Below are positions 29,367 to 38,256 of a stretch of DNA of 64,000 bases, piece after piece. The position numbers were made by a program, and so were the translations under genes. Positions within the stretch are counted from its first letter, which is position 1, and every line of letters begins with the position of its first letter. Under the pieces are notes generated by a model. It was not told the origin of the DNA. It saw nothing but the letters and a program-made list of their open reading frames with translations, and searched no databases. The DNA is from Candidatus Sumerlaeia bacterium (GTDB lineage Bacteria; Sumerlaeota; Sumerlaeia; SLMS01; JAHLLQ01), in the NCBI GenBank assembly GCA_028284075.1, contig JANQSL010000171.1, positions 1 to 64,000 on the forward strand. The letters are read 5' to 3'.

Positions 29367-30128
29367 ATGACACAAGACACGGCACTTTTAGTGGGCGGAT
29401 CGAAGGGAATGGCTCTGGACACGGCCAAAAGACTGGCCAAACGCGGGATTGGCTTGATTTTGGTCGCACGGGGCAAAGAGGGCCTCGCAAAGGCCAAGGC
29501 TGAAATTGGTGACAGTGTCCAGGTGGAAACCGTAACGCTGGATCTTTACGACCGGGATGCGGTGGCGGAGTTCTCAAAAACAATCGAAGATGATTCGCGT
29601 CACATTAAATATCTGGTCAATGCCGCGGGGTATTTTAACCCTGTGCCGTTTCTGGATCATAAACCAGAGGATTACAAAGCCTATATGGATATTAATGAGG
29701 CGATATTCTTTATCTCCCAGGCGGCTGCAAAAAATATGAAGAAAAACGGCGGCGGGTCTGTGGTGCATATCGGATCCATGTGGGCGAAGCAGGCGATTAA
29801 AGCCACACCGTCTTCGGCATACTCCATGGCGAAAGCCGGACTTCATGCACTGACGCAACATATGGCGATGGAGCTGGCGGATGATAATATTCGCGTAAAT
29901 GCGGTTTCACCCGCGGTAGTGCTCACAACTATTTACAAGGCTTTCATTGAGGAAAACCAAATTCCGAATGCCCTTGCCGGATTTAATGAATTCCACCCCA
30001 TCGGCCGCATTGGCCAACCTGAAGATGTCGGAGCAGTGATCGACTTTTTGCTGTCTGATGAAGCAGGCTGGATTACTGGCACCGTGATGGATGTTGATGG
30101 TGGCGTGATGGCCGGACGCAACTCATAG
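29367..30128 (+). CDS. SDR-family oxidoreductase
   Basis: ALLVGGSKGMALDTAKRLAKRG; YSMAKAGLHALTQHMAMELADDNIRVNAVSPAVV. ATG 29367 (after AAGGAAC) preferred over 29343. Confidence 0.88.
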   Translation: MTQDTALLVGGSKGMALDTAKRLAKRGIGLILVARGKEGLAKAKAEIGDSVQVETVTLDLYDRDAVAEFSKTIEDDSRHIKYLVNAAGYFNPVPFLDHKPEDYKAYMDINEAIFFISQAAAKNMKKNGGGSVVHIGSMWAKQAIKATPSSAYSMAKAGLHALTQHMAMELADDNIRVNAVSPAVVLTTIYKAFIEENQIPNALAGFNEFHPIGRIGQPEDVGAVIDFLLSDEAGWITGTVMDVDGGVMAGRNS

Positions 30129-30162
30129 AGGATCCTTATCGATAAAGACAGGAAACGAAATC

Positions 30163-31143
30163 ATGCATACAATGGAAAGAAGGAGAGATACCGTGAATGG
30201 ATTCAAAGTCTTTCTAAGCGCATTTATAATGCTGATCGGACTTATATCACAGATACATGCGACAGATAGTTCAGGGCGTGTACGTTATGGCATCGAAAAA
30301 GTGGATGGGCTGGATATCTTCTTCCGTGAGGCGGGTGATCCGTCAAAGCAAGCCGTCGTTTTGCTGCACGGCTTCCCGACCTCATCGCATATGTATCGTG
30401 ATGTTCTGGCAGAGTTGGGTGATGATCATTATCTTGTCGCGCCGGATTATCCTGGCTTTGGTGACAGTGCATTCCCGAATGTCACCGAGTATGTCTATAC
30501 ATTCGATAATATTGCTGAAACGATGGACAGGTTTCTCATTCAGCGCGGTCTGAGTAGCTATGTATTGATGATTCAGGATTACGGCGCACCGATCGGTTTT
30601 CGGATCGCAACCAGGCACCCTGAAAAAGTGGATGGCTTTGTTGTTATGAACGGGAATGCGTATGAAGAGGGGCTCTCACCGGAAGGTTGGGCACCAATCA
30701 TGGAATACTGGAAAAATAAAGAAAACCCGGAGCTTGAGCGGACTCTTGCAGAACAGATCTTTAGCCTTGATGGCCTGAAATGGCAATATACGCACGGCAC
30801 ACGTAACCCGGACGGAATCAACCCTGATAACTGGAATCTCGATTTCATGAAATTCTCTCGCGAAGGCCAGCATCGCATGCAGCTTGATTTGTTCTTTGAC
30901 TATCAAAACAACGTGAAGTTGTATCCGCATTGGCAACAATATCTGCGAGACCACCAGCCGCCGATGCTGATTGTCTGGGGTAAAAATGATGCTTTTTTTC
31001 CCGTGCCAGGCGCCGAAGGCTATAAGCGGGATGTGAAGGATATCGATTATAATATCCTGGATACAGGACATTTTGCGTTGGAGGAAGAGGGCGAGTTCAT
31101 CATCAACAAAATGCGTGTATTCCTGGAAAAGAAAGTGAAATAA
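30163..31143 (+). CDS. Alpha/beta hydrolase (haloalkane dehalogenase/epoxide hydrolase-like), exported
   Basis: VVLLHGFPTSSHMYRDVL, LMIQDYGAPIGFRIA nucleophile region, hydrophobic leader. The true start may be an internal Met. Confidence 0.85.
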   Translation: MHTMERRRDTVNGFKVFLSAFIMLIGLISQIHATDSSGRVRYGIEKVDGLDIFFREAGDPSKQAVVLLHGFPTSSHMYRDVLAELGDDHYLVAPDYPGFGDSAFPNVTEYVYTFDNIAETMDRFLIQRGLSSYVLMIQDYGAPIGFRIATRHPEKVDGFVVMNGNAYEEGLSPEGWAPIMEYWKNKENPELERTLAEQIFSLDGLKWQYTHGTRNPDGINPDNWNLDFMKFSREGQHRMQLDLFFDYQNNVKLYPHWQQYLRDHQPPMLIVWGKNDAFFPVPGAEGYKRDVKDIDYNILDTGHFALEEEGEFIINKMRVFLEKKVK

Positions 31144-31144
31144 A

Positions 31145-32086
31145 ATGCATCGATATCATCTTTTTACACTTCTCGCGTTTCTATCTGTTTCAGCTTCAGC
31201 CCTTGCACAGGACGCGGTCTGGCCAGCACAAACCTACTACCGCACTATTGATGTTGACGGGTATGATATTTTCTATCGCGAGGCTGGAGACCCCGCCAGC
31301 CCGACCATTCTGTTCCTGCACGGATATCCTGCTTCATCACACATGTACCGAAAGCTCATTCCGCTTCTTTCCGGACGGTTTCATGTTGTTGCGCCGGACA
31401 ATCTTGGCTCAGGGCATAGCGACAAGCCTGACCCGAACACGCATCCCTATACGTTCGACAGACTTGCCGATGCGATCGAAGGGTTTGTTGAGGCGAAAAA
31501 ACTCGATCAGTATACTATCTATATGCAGGACTTTGGTGCACCTGTAGGGTTTCGCCTTATGATGCGCCAACCTGATAAAGTGGCGGGTTTGATCACACAA
31601 AACGGCAATGCTTATCTGGATGGATTAACACCGCCGCGTCAGGATTTTTTTAAGAAAGCACATGAAGACCGCTCGCCTGAAATGCAGCGGAAATTGTATG
31701 AATTTACCGGTCTTGTTGGCATCAAAGAGAAGCAGTATCTACGCGATGTGAAAGGCAAAGAGGAAATTATGAGTCCCGATAGCTGGACTTATGATCTGCA
31801 CTTCCTGGAGACGGATGAGTTGCGTCTAATACAGATTCAATTGCTGCAGGATTATTACAACAATCTGCTCGCTTACCCACAGTGGCAGCAATACCTGCGC
31901 GATCACCAGCCACCAACGCTGATTGTCTGGGGCGGTAATGACCCCGCCTTTGTTACGGCGGGTGGAAAAGCATTCCTACGGGATGTGCCCGACGCGGAGT
32001 TCCATTTGCTTGATGCCGGACACTTTGCAATGGAGGAAAAGCCGGTGGAAATCGCAAAACACATTACCAGTTTCATGTTGAAATGA
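31145..32086 (+). CDS. Alpha/beta hydrolase, paralogue of the preceding gene, exported
   Basis: ILFLHGYPASSHMYRKLI, YMQDFGAPVGFRLMMRQP; signal peptide HLFTLLAFLSVSASALAQ. Confidence 0.87.
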   Translation: MHRYHLFTLLAFLSVSASALAQDAVWPAQTYYRTIDVDGYDIFYREAGDPASPTILFLHGYPASSHMYRKLIPLLSGRFHVVAPDNLGSGHSDKPDPNTHPYTFDRLADAIEGFVEAKKLDQYTIYMQDFGAPVGFRLMMRQPDKVAGLITQNGNAYLDGLTPPRQDFFKKAHEDRSPEMQRKLYEFTGLVGIKEKQYLRDVKGKEEIMSPDSWTYDLHFLETDELRLIQIQLLQDYYNNLLAYPQWQQYLRDHQPPTLIVWGGNDPAFVTAGGKAFLRDVPDAEFHLLDAGHFAMEEKPVEIAKHITSFMLK

Positions 32087-32090
32087 CGTA

Positions 32091-32615
32091 ATGGCTGGAA
32101 TCCGTATTCAATATCACACAACACCGTACGCTGAGTTTATGCTTGGGTCGCATGACGGCAAGCTATGCCTGCTTGACTATCGATACAGAAGGACACGGGA
32201 CAGGGTGGATGCTCGGTTACAGCGGATCCTGCGTGCGGAGTATCTTGAGAAGGATTCGAACGTTCTACGACTTGCGAGGGTGCAAATTGATGAATATCTA
32301 GCAGGAAGGCGTCTTCAGTTTGACCTTCCATTCGTTATGGCGGGAAGCGCTTTTCAAAGGCGCGTATGGGAGGCGCTTATGAAAATACCTTATGGCAAAA
32401 CTTTAACCTATCAGGCGCTTGCCGGGCGCATTGGCAATGTCAAGGCGGTGCGCGCCGTGGCAAACGCGAATGGCGCGAATGCCATGTCTTTGATGATACC
32501 ATGTCATCGTATCATTGGGAGTAACGGAAGACTGACCGGTTATGCGGGCAGGCTGGAGACCAAGCAAGCTTTGCTGGATCTGGAACGGAGGACAGTAAAT
32601 GATGCCCATATATGA
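32091..32615 (+). CDS. ogt: Methylated-DNA--[protein]-cysteine S-methyltransferase
   Basis: IPYGKTLTYQALAGRIGNVKAVRAVANANGANAMSLMIPCHRIIGSNGRLTGYAGRLETKQALLDLE (PCHR active site). Confidence 0.92.
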   Translation: MAGIRIQYHTTPYAEFMLGSHDGKLCLLDYRYRRTRDRVDARLQRILRAEYLEKDSNVLRLARVQIDEYLAGRRLQFDLPFVMAGSAFQRRVWEALMKIPYGKTLTYQALAGRIGNVKAVRAVANANGANAMSLMIPCHRIIGSNGRLTGYAGRLETKQALLDLERRTVNDAHI

Positions 32616-32616
32616 T

Positions 32617-32694
32617 GCTTTTGGATAATTCCTGATGTGGCGGCGTTAATCCATCAAGATAACCATTGCCATCTTGCGCGATCAAGCTCTGGTA
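32617..32694 (-). pseudogene. Fragment of an alpha/beta hydrolase gene (inverted relative to its intact homologue at 31145)
   Basis: Minus-strand YQSLIAQDGNGYLDGLTPPHQELSKS vs intact VAGLITQNGNAYLDGLTPPRQDFFKK. DNA-level match includes GATGGATTAAC.CCGCC.C.TCAGGA. Confidence 0.75.
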
Positions 32695-33160
32695 CGACTC
32701 AAAATACAGTCCAATATTGAATTCGTCGGTGATCATGACCTTGCGAGGAAATGTTGGGAGCCTTCCCGATCATATCGATTTCCTATTCTTTTCAGCCAGG
32801 TTCGAAAACGGGACGAAGGAACTCCTCGGAGTGACCGCGCGTAGACGGATCGTATTCAAAGTTTCTTGTCTCCCATGAACGCTAAAGGAGCCGTGGTTGT
32901 TTGCGGAGCCAGAGTGGAAGTTGCTCCGTGAGAGGGTTTGAAACATCATTCTCCGTTTCGTTGGAGGACACATTGAAAAAGAAGCCCGCGGTGGTTCCGT
33001 CAGCAGGCTCATGGGCTGCGGCGTTCAGAGGGTGCCGCACAGCAGTCTGTGTAACTGTTGAGACGGTTTGGTGTGCACAGTTGCCCACTCAATGCTTGAC
33101 TTTCAGATCATAATGCGAAATAGTTTCTCTGAAATTTGAACAGGCCCAAGCTTTCTTGAG

Positions 33161-33185
33161 CAAAAACCTGTATGACAGGTTGTTG
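33161..33185. promoter_or_regulatory. Inverted repeat upstream of the pectate-lyase-like gene (possible operator or hairpin)
   Basis: CAAAAACCTGT-ATG-ACAGGTTGTTG, 11-bp arms with one mismatch, 36 bp before the ATG. Confidence 0.5.
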
Positions 33186-33220
33186 TCGGACCGCCTGAAC
33201 TCTACAGGAGGAAAGTTCAG

Positions 33221-35026
33221 ATGAAAACTGTTACCAGGTGTTTTTCGTTTTTCGCGCTCGTCGCGTTGTTCAGTCTTTTTGTTTCCAATTCTTCAGCTGC
33301 CCCAGGTGATTATTATTCGGTCAAGGATTACGGAGCGGTGGCGGACGGTGTCACAGACGATACCGCCGCTTTTCAGAGCGCGATCGATGCGGCGTTTGTT
33401 GCAGGGGGTGGAGTTGTTTTCGCTCCCGTCGGGACCTACAAGCTGAATTCCCCCATTATTATGAAGGACAATGTCACTCTGAGGGGTGGCGGAAAAACCA
33501 ACACGATTCTCGACTTTAAGACAAACAGCCTGATTGGAATGGTTATCAGGCTCTATGGAGATAACATCGGCCTGGAGAATTTCAAGGCAATATCGGGAAC
33601 GCCCAGTGGGGTGGCGAACTCGGGCGGGCAAGGCATCGGGTACAACACGGCTGCCTTCGACTATCCTCCGGGCCATGGTGCGGAAAACTTTCATATTACC
33701 AACGTTCGAGTGGAGGGTTTCCGTGATCTTCTGATGTTTTTCAACACCGACACGTACTTTTATGGCTGGATTACCGATTCGGAGTTTGTGTGTACAGTTT
33801 TTACGACGGACATCGCGCTCGATCTGCATCCCAGAGACGGCTCTTTTATCTGGATGGATAACGTTTATGTTCTTGGAAAAAACGACGCGGGGATACTGTG
33901 GGAATCCACAACAGCGGGTGCGACGAACAATCTGTATTTTATTGATTCCTATATGGATGATTCGAATATCGGCTTCGGTCTGGTTCAGAGTGGAAATTCC
34001 ACAGTCATAAATGTGCGAGGATCGACCTACGACGCGTGGAAAGCTGTCGGTACGATCGAGCATTTGGAATCGGGCAGTCCCACTTACACGGACCTCACAG
34101 CGTCCGAAAGAATGAGAGTGGGCAAGTTCAGCACGGATTTCAACGATGACGCATACATGGAGTTTTACGTCGATACGAATGACTACACGGCTCACATCGG
34201 GATCAACGACTCGATTGGATTTCCCGAGGATCTGCATCTGGATTTCCTGCAGGTTGTGACTCCACGTCTGCTGGTGGGAAGTGCTCCGGATACCGTCGGG
34301 TTGTCGGCTTCAGGTCTGAGGTTCGGCGGAGATGCAAATCTTACGATCGGCAAAGACAATTATATCTGGCAACCCACAACGAACGGAACCCAGGTCGGCG
34401 TGAAGTACAATGATGGAGTGGCGACTGGAAGCGATTCACGGGTCGAGTATATAGATGGAAGCGGAAATGTCAGGATCGACTTGAACATGATTGATGGTTC
34501 GGGTCATTTCACGGGAGATCTGGATGTGGAGGGTACCGCGACTTTGGAGGGAGACACACTTTGGGCAGGTGGCGGGACAGGGCTTCCTTACGGAGAACTG
34601 TATGCCTACAACCAGGCGGATGAGTTGACGATCTCGGGAACGGGCATGGCGAACAAGATTCAGATAACCACCTTCAGCACAAACGGCGCGGGCAACCTGA
34701 TGACGCCGGAGCACATCAACGACCATATTGTCGTCAACAGATCGGGCGTTTACAAAGTTGAGATCACTCTGACTGTCGAAGGTGTGATTGCAGGAGGAGG
34801 ACTGTACGCTTTCAACCTTTACAGGAACAATGGAACAACACAGTTTCAGAACATCCACGCCAGCCACCAGCTCGCGGGTGGGGAAACAGCCGCAGTTTCT
34901 CTGTCGGGCCTGGTTGATGTGAACGCGGCCGACACTCTTGAAGTTTGGCTTTGGAACGAGAACAACACAAACAACATCATTGTGGACGACATCACAATGT
35001 CGCTGGTGATGGTGGGTGGCACCTGA
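33221..35026 (+). CDS. Secreted pectate-lyase-3/right-handed beta-helix protein with C-terminal C1q/TNF-like or tailspike-like domain
   Basis: YYSVKDYGAVADGVTDDTAAFQSAIDAAFVAGGGVVFAPVGTYKL; C-terminal DHIVVNRSGVYKVEITLTVEGVIAGGGLYAFNLYRNNGTTQFQNIHASHQLAGGETAAVSLSGLVDVNAADTLEVWLWNEN. Confidence 0.75.
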   Translation: MKTVTRCFSFFALVALFSLFVSNSSAAPGDYYSVKDYGAVADGVTDDTAAFQSAIDAAFVAGGGVVFAPVGTYKLNSPIIMKDNVTLRGGGKTNTILDFKTNSLIGMVIRLYGDNIGLENFKAISGTPSGVANSGGQGIGYNTAAFDYPPGHGAENFHITNVRVEGFRDLLMFFNTDTYFYGWITDSEFVCTVFTTDIALDLHPRDGSFIWMDNVYVLGKNDAGILWESTTAGATNNLYFIDSYMDDSNIGFGLVQSGNSTVINVRGSTYDAWKAVGTIEHLESGSPTYTDLTASERMRVGKFSTDFNDDAYMEFYVDTNDYTAHIGINDSIGFPEDLHLDFLQVVTPRLLVGSAPDTVGLSASGLRFGGDANLTIGKDNYIWQPTTNGTQVGVKYNDGVATGSDSRVEYIDGSGNVRIDLNMIDGSGHFTGDLDVEGTATLEGDTLWAGGGTGLPYGELYAYNQADELTISGTGMANKIQITTFSTNGAGNLMTPEHINDHIVVNRSGVYKVEITLTVEGVIAGGGLYAFNLYRNNGTTQFQNIHASHQLAGGETAAVSLSGLVDVNAADTLEVWLWNENNTNNIIVDDITMSLVMVGGT

Positions 35027-35101
35027 TGATGCCAAGGTTCAAACTCATGTTTTGAGAACAGAGGTTTGGAGCTCCGGTTTCAATAAGTTCCGGAAACGTC
35101 C

Positions 35102-38062
35102 CTAGCCGTTTCCTGCGACGATCAGGCGGACGCCTTTCGGTCCGACGACCCTGCCAGGAGGTTCTTTTTCAAGAAAAAGCCGCAGTGTCGGTGTCTCCTC
35201 TTCAGTTGTAAACGTGGCTGACGCATTGCCCCACAGTGTGCGAATTCCTGAGAAGCCACATCCAATCCGGTACCACTCCATGGGAATTCCGGCTCCAACG
35301 ACCAGTGAGTCGTCGAGTTCATAAACAAACATATCAGCAATCGCGTGAATGAGCCCCGATCCGATCCATGTGTGCGGCATGTCGCCGATATAGTTCGGTG
35401 ATCGATAGCCCGGATGGGTAACCTCTCCCATGTGGTTCCAGCCTGCAGGCCGTACGGCATCGTCCAGAAAGTACTCCAGCAAGGCCATCGCCCGCTCCGG
35501 CTGATCGAGCCGCAGATATGCGGCAACGTTTCGAAGTTCATAGGCGGTGTATGATGAGGGCTTGTCGATACGACGCTCTTCGCAGCTCCGCCAGTATCGC
35601 TCGTACGTTCCTTTAAGGAGTTTTGGTGGAAGTGTTTCCGATTCGTGTCCAATCATCAACGCGATCGATGTGGCACTCGGATCGGGATCGCCAAGATCCG
35701 CTGTTGCAGGAAGAAAAGTCAGGTCCTTTTCCTTAGCCACCATGTTCATGGAGCGAATCATTGCCTGGCGCAGCTCCGACGCTTCTCTCCGCAGTTCCAG
35801 GGCGCGTTCAGGAAGTCCGAGGGCCCTCGCAATTGCCGCTCCGTCTTCAAGGCCGATGATCCCCCACATGTTGTCCCAGTGGCTGTGTCGCGCGGGGAAG
35901 TATCCTTCGTGGCTGTTGGACTCAGGAAGTATGCCCTCAAATTCGGTGCCTGCGTATTCAGTCGTCAAACGCTCGCGCCTCAACCGCATCATATAATCCA
36001 GGGCCCGGTCAACTTTCGGCCACACTGCACCGGCAAGGGCCCAGTCTCCCGTCGCAGCTGCATAGTAACGAACCGCGTGGGCGAGTTGGCCGAATGAATC
36101 GTGTTCTTTCCAGTCGTGGGTGTAGTCGGGCATTTCCCCCGTCGTCGGCTTAAGAATGAACGGCACAAATCCATTATCGTGAACATTGTCGGAGAACCAT
36201 TCGAGATAGTCTCGTACCGGCGTGGTCAGACCGAACCGTACCATCGATGTGCTGCTAATGGAACCGTCACGAATCCAGGCAAGTTCGTAGTTGCGGCTGC
36301 CGGGCTGGATTGCCGGACCGTCCGCGTTCAAGAGGAGATAGGCAAGATTCGAGCGAATCAGATTCTCCCAACGCCTGTCTGGAACTTCGATTTCCCAGTT
36401 TTCCGTTTCTTTTCGCCAGAACACGGTCATGAATGCCTTGGCGTCTTCAAAGAATTCCGATGGATTATCGGGTAACAGGGAGGTGTCCTTCTCCATCGGG
36501 CACGAGAGATACACTGAAGCGGATTCATCGGCCGCCAGCCGGAACTCATAAAGGTAGCCTGCACTGAGTATTCCGTTTTCAAAATCCGGAGTGTCTGCTT
36601 CAGCGTCACGCTGCAGAAGACCAAATGTCGGTATCTCACTCTGCCCCTGCAGGACGGCCTGTTCCGGGGCGGGGCTCGGAAACAAAACATCTCGATCCTC
36701 CACTCGCAGAACACCGCTTTCGTCGAGGGAAGCTGAAGCGACATGAGAAGTTCCCCCGTATTGCCAGGGTGGTGAAATCTGCAATGACCGCGTAGCCAGC
36801 ATCAGGCTGATGCTCCGGGTTTTCGGACCGGAATTAAGGATTGTATAACGCACATGGGAGTTATTGAGCGCGTCCACAAGCAACGTTACTTCCAATTCAA
36901 TATTGTCGCTTGTCCAGGTCACGGAAGGAATGGGGGCCCAGTCCTCGACAAGATGTTGCTCAGTCCGGAAGTCGAATGCCGTTTTGAAAGTTCCGTCAAT
37001 TGTCAGGGCGGGCGTTACCGTAAGGGTTTTGGGAAGCAATTCGACGTTGCCATATTCATCGATCAGAGCCTCTTCAAACCTCTGAGGCAGTCCGGCAATT
37101 GTCCAGTAAACCTGTTCCTGTGAAAGCCAGCGCGGGAAGGCTCCATCCGGAGATTCTGCTGCCAGGCTTTCAAAGTGGCGCTGAGGATTCCAGGCAGCGT
37201 TGGCGTTGAGGAGGGTTAGTTCGGCAACCTCGGGAATACGAGTCGGATCCAGAAATCTCACAAGGATTTCCCCCACCTGCTGTGCGTCAAAAAAGATCTC
37301 ATCGGGGTTGGCGGTTCCGAATGCCTGCCCCACGGAAATCCACTCATCGTTTGGCGTGGCGCGAATCGAAAGACTCCAGGAGGAACGATCTCCGTCTCCC
37401 CACAGCAACGCAACTCCTCCGCTCTCGACTGGTTCCGGCAGTGAAACGACGATTTCCGTTCCACTTGTTTTATTCTCAGGGCGCCAGAACGTTTCAGAAT
37501 CGCCGTCCATCAGGTTTTCCGGAGCATGTCCGGGGGCGGAGGTCGTGGCCGAGAAATCGCGCCGATACTCCTCACCAAGCGGGACCGCTTCGTAGACGGA
37601 ATATCCCCATCCCGTACCGCGCCGGACTCCCTGTAGCTTGATGTAGCGTCCCGATTTTGGACCAAAATAGATTGTCTCGGTTCCTCCGCGGCCGTCGCGG
37701 CGAATCGCGGCAGTCTGCCAGTTTTCGCCGTCACCGCTGAGCAGGATATCATAATCGCGCCCGTAGGCGGTCTCCCAGTGGATGCGCAGGCCGACCAGCT
37801 CTTCTGTCTCTCCAAGGTCCAGAGTGAGCCATTGTCTGTCGTCAAATTCGCTGGACCATCGGGTGGACATGTTTCCATCGACTGCCATCATGGCTCCAAG
37901 GGCCTGCTCCTGGGGGTTACTGCTGGTGGCTGTAATTGTGGCAGTCAGCGCTGGTATCGGTATGAGAAGAGCACCTGATATCGTGCCGAAGATCTTTGAT
38001 ATCAGCCATCCAGCAGCAATTTGTGGAAGCCTTTTCATTTCTTGATGGGAAATCGGAAGCAT
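35102..38062 (-). CDS. Secreted glycoside hydrolase-like protein: N-terminal F5/8-type C (discoidin) domains plus (alpha/alpha)6-barrel-like domain
   Basis: NMSTRWSSEFDDRQWLTLDLGETEELVGLRIHWETAYGRDYDILLSGDGENWQ; RNYELAWIRDGSISSTSMVRFG...YFPARHSHWDNMWGIIGLEDGAAIARALG. Confidence 0.65.
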   Translation of the reverse strand: MLPISHQEMKRLPQIAAGWLISKIFGTISGALLIPIPALTATITATSSNPQEQALGAMMAVDGNMSTRWSSEFDDRQWLTLDLGETEELVGLRIHWETAYGRDYDILLSGDGENWQTAAIRRDGRGGTETIYFGPKSGRYIKLQGVRRGTGWGYSVYEAVPLGEEYRRDFSATTSAPGHAPENLMDGDSETFWRPENKTSGTEIVVSLPEPVESGGVALLWGDGDRSSWSLSIRATPNDEWISVGQAFGTANPDEIFFDAQQVGEILVRFLDPTRIPEVAELTLLNANAAWNPQRHFESLAAESPDGAFPRWLSQEQVYWTIAGLPQRFEEALIDEYGNVELLPKTLTVTPALTIDGTFKTAFDFRTEQHLVEDWAPIPSVTWTSDNIELEVTLLVDALNNSHVRYTILNSGPKTRSISLMLATRSLQISPPWQYGGTSHVASASLDESGVLRVEDRDVLFPSPAPEQAVLQGQSEIPTFGLLQRDAEADTPDFENGILSAGYLYEFRLAADESASVYLSCPMEKDTSLLPDNPSEFFEDAKAFMTVFWRKETENWEIEVPDRRWENLIRSNLAYLLLNADGPAIQPGSRNYELAWIRDGSISSTSMVRFGLTTPVRDYLEWFSDNVHDNGFVPFILKPTTGEMPDYTHDWKEHDSFGQLAHAVRYYAAATGDWALAGAVWPKVDRALDYMMRLRRERLTTEYAGTEFEGILPESNSHEGYFPARHSHWDNMWGIIGLEDGAAIARALGLPERALELRREASELRQAMIRSMNMVAKEKDLTFLPATADLGDPDPSATSIALMIGHESETLPPKLLKGTYERYWRSCEERRIDKPSSYTAYELRNVAAYLRLDQPERAMALLEYFLDDAVRPAGWNHMGEVTHPGYRSPNYIGDMPHTWIGSGLIHAIADMFVYELDDSLVVGAGIPMEWYRIGCGFSGIRTLWGNASATFTTEEETPTLRLFLEKEPPGRVVGPKGVRLIVAGNG

Positions 38063-38191
38063 GTCGGAAAACCTTTGGCTTCAAAAATAAGTCAAACAAC
38101 AGCAGTAATTCGTGTATTCAAAAGAGGATGGGTCAACAATAAGATTGACGAGATGGGGTGAAATGGTGAACCGCTACAACCAGCCTTGTTA

Positions 38192-38205
38192 TGAAAGCGC
38201 TTACA
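38192..38205. promoter_or_regulatory. LacI-family/cre-like operator
   Basis: TGAAAGCGCTTACA fits TGWAANCGNTNWCA exactly. Lies in the divergent intergenic region between 35102..38062(-) and 38257(+). Confidence 0.6.
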
Positions 38206-38256
38206 CGGCAGGCTGAAGAGCATCTCAACTTTTCCCAAAGACCGGAGGTAATTCAG

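Noticed and set aside
32770-33113. Short ORFs between ogt and the pectate-lyase-like gene
   Set aside because: Under 85 aa, overlapping on both strands, no recognisable motif; not supported as genes.
33293-34237. 314-aa minus-strand ORF inside the pectate-lyase-like gene
   Set aside because: Antisense shadow ORF without signal peptide or recognisable motifs.
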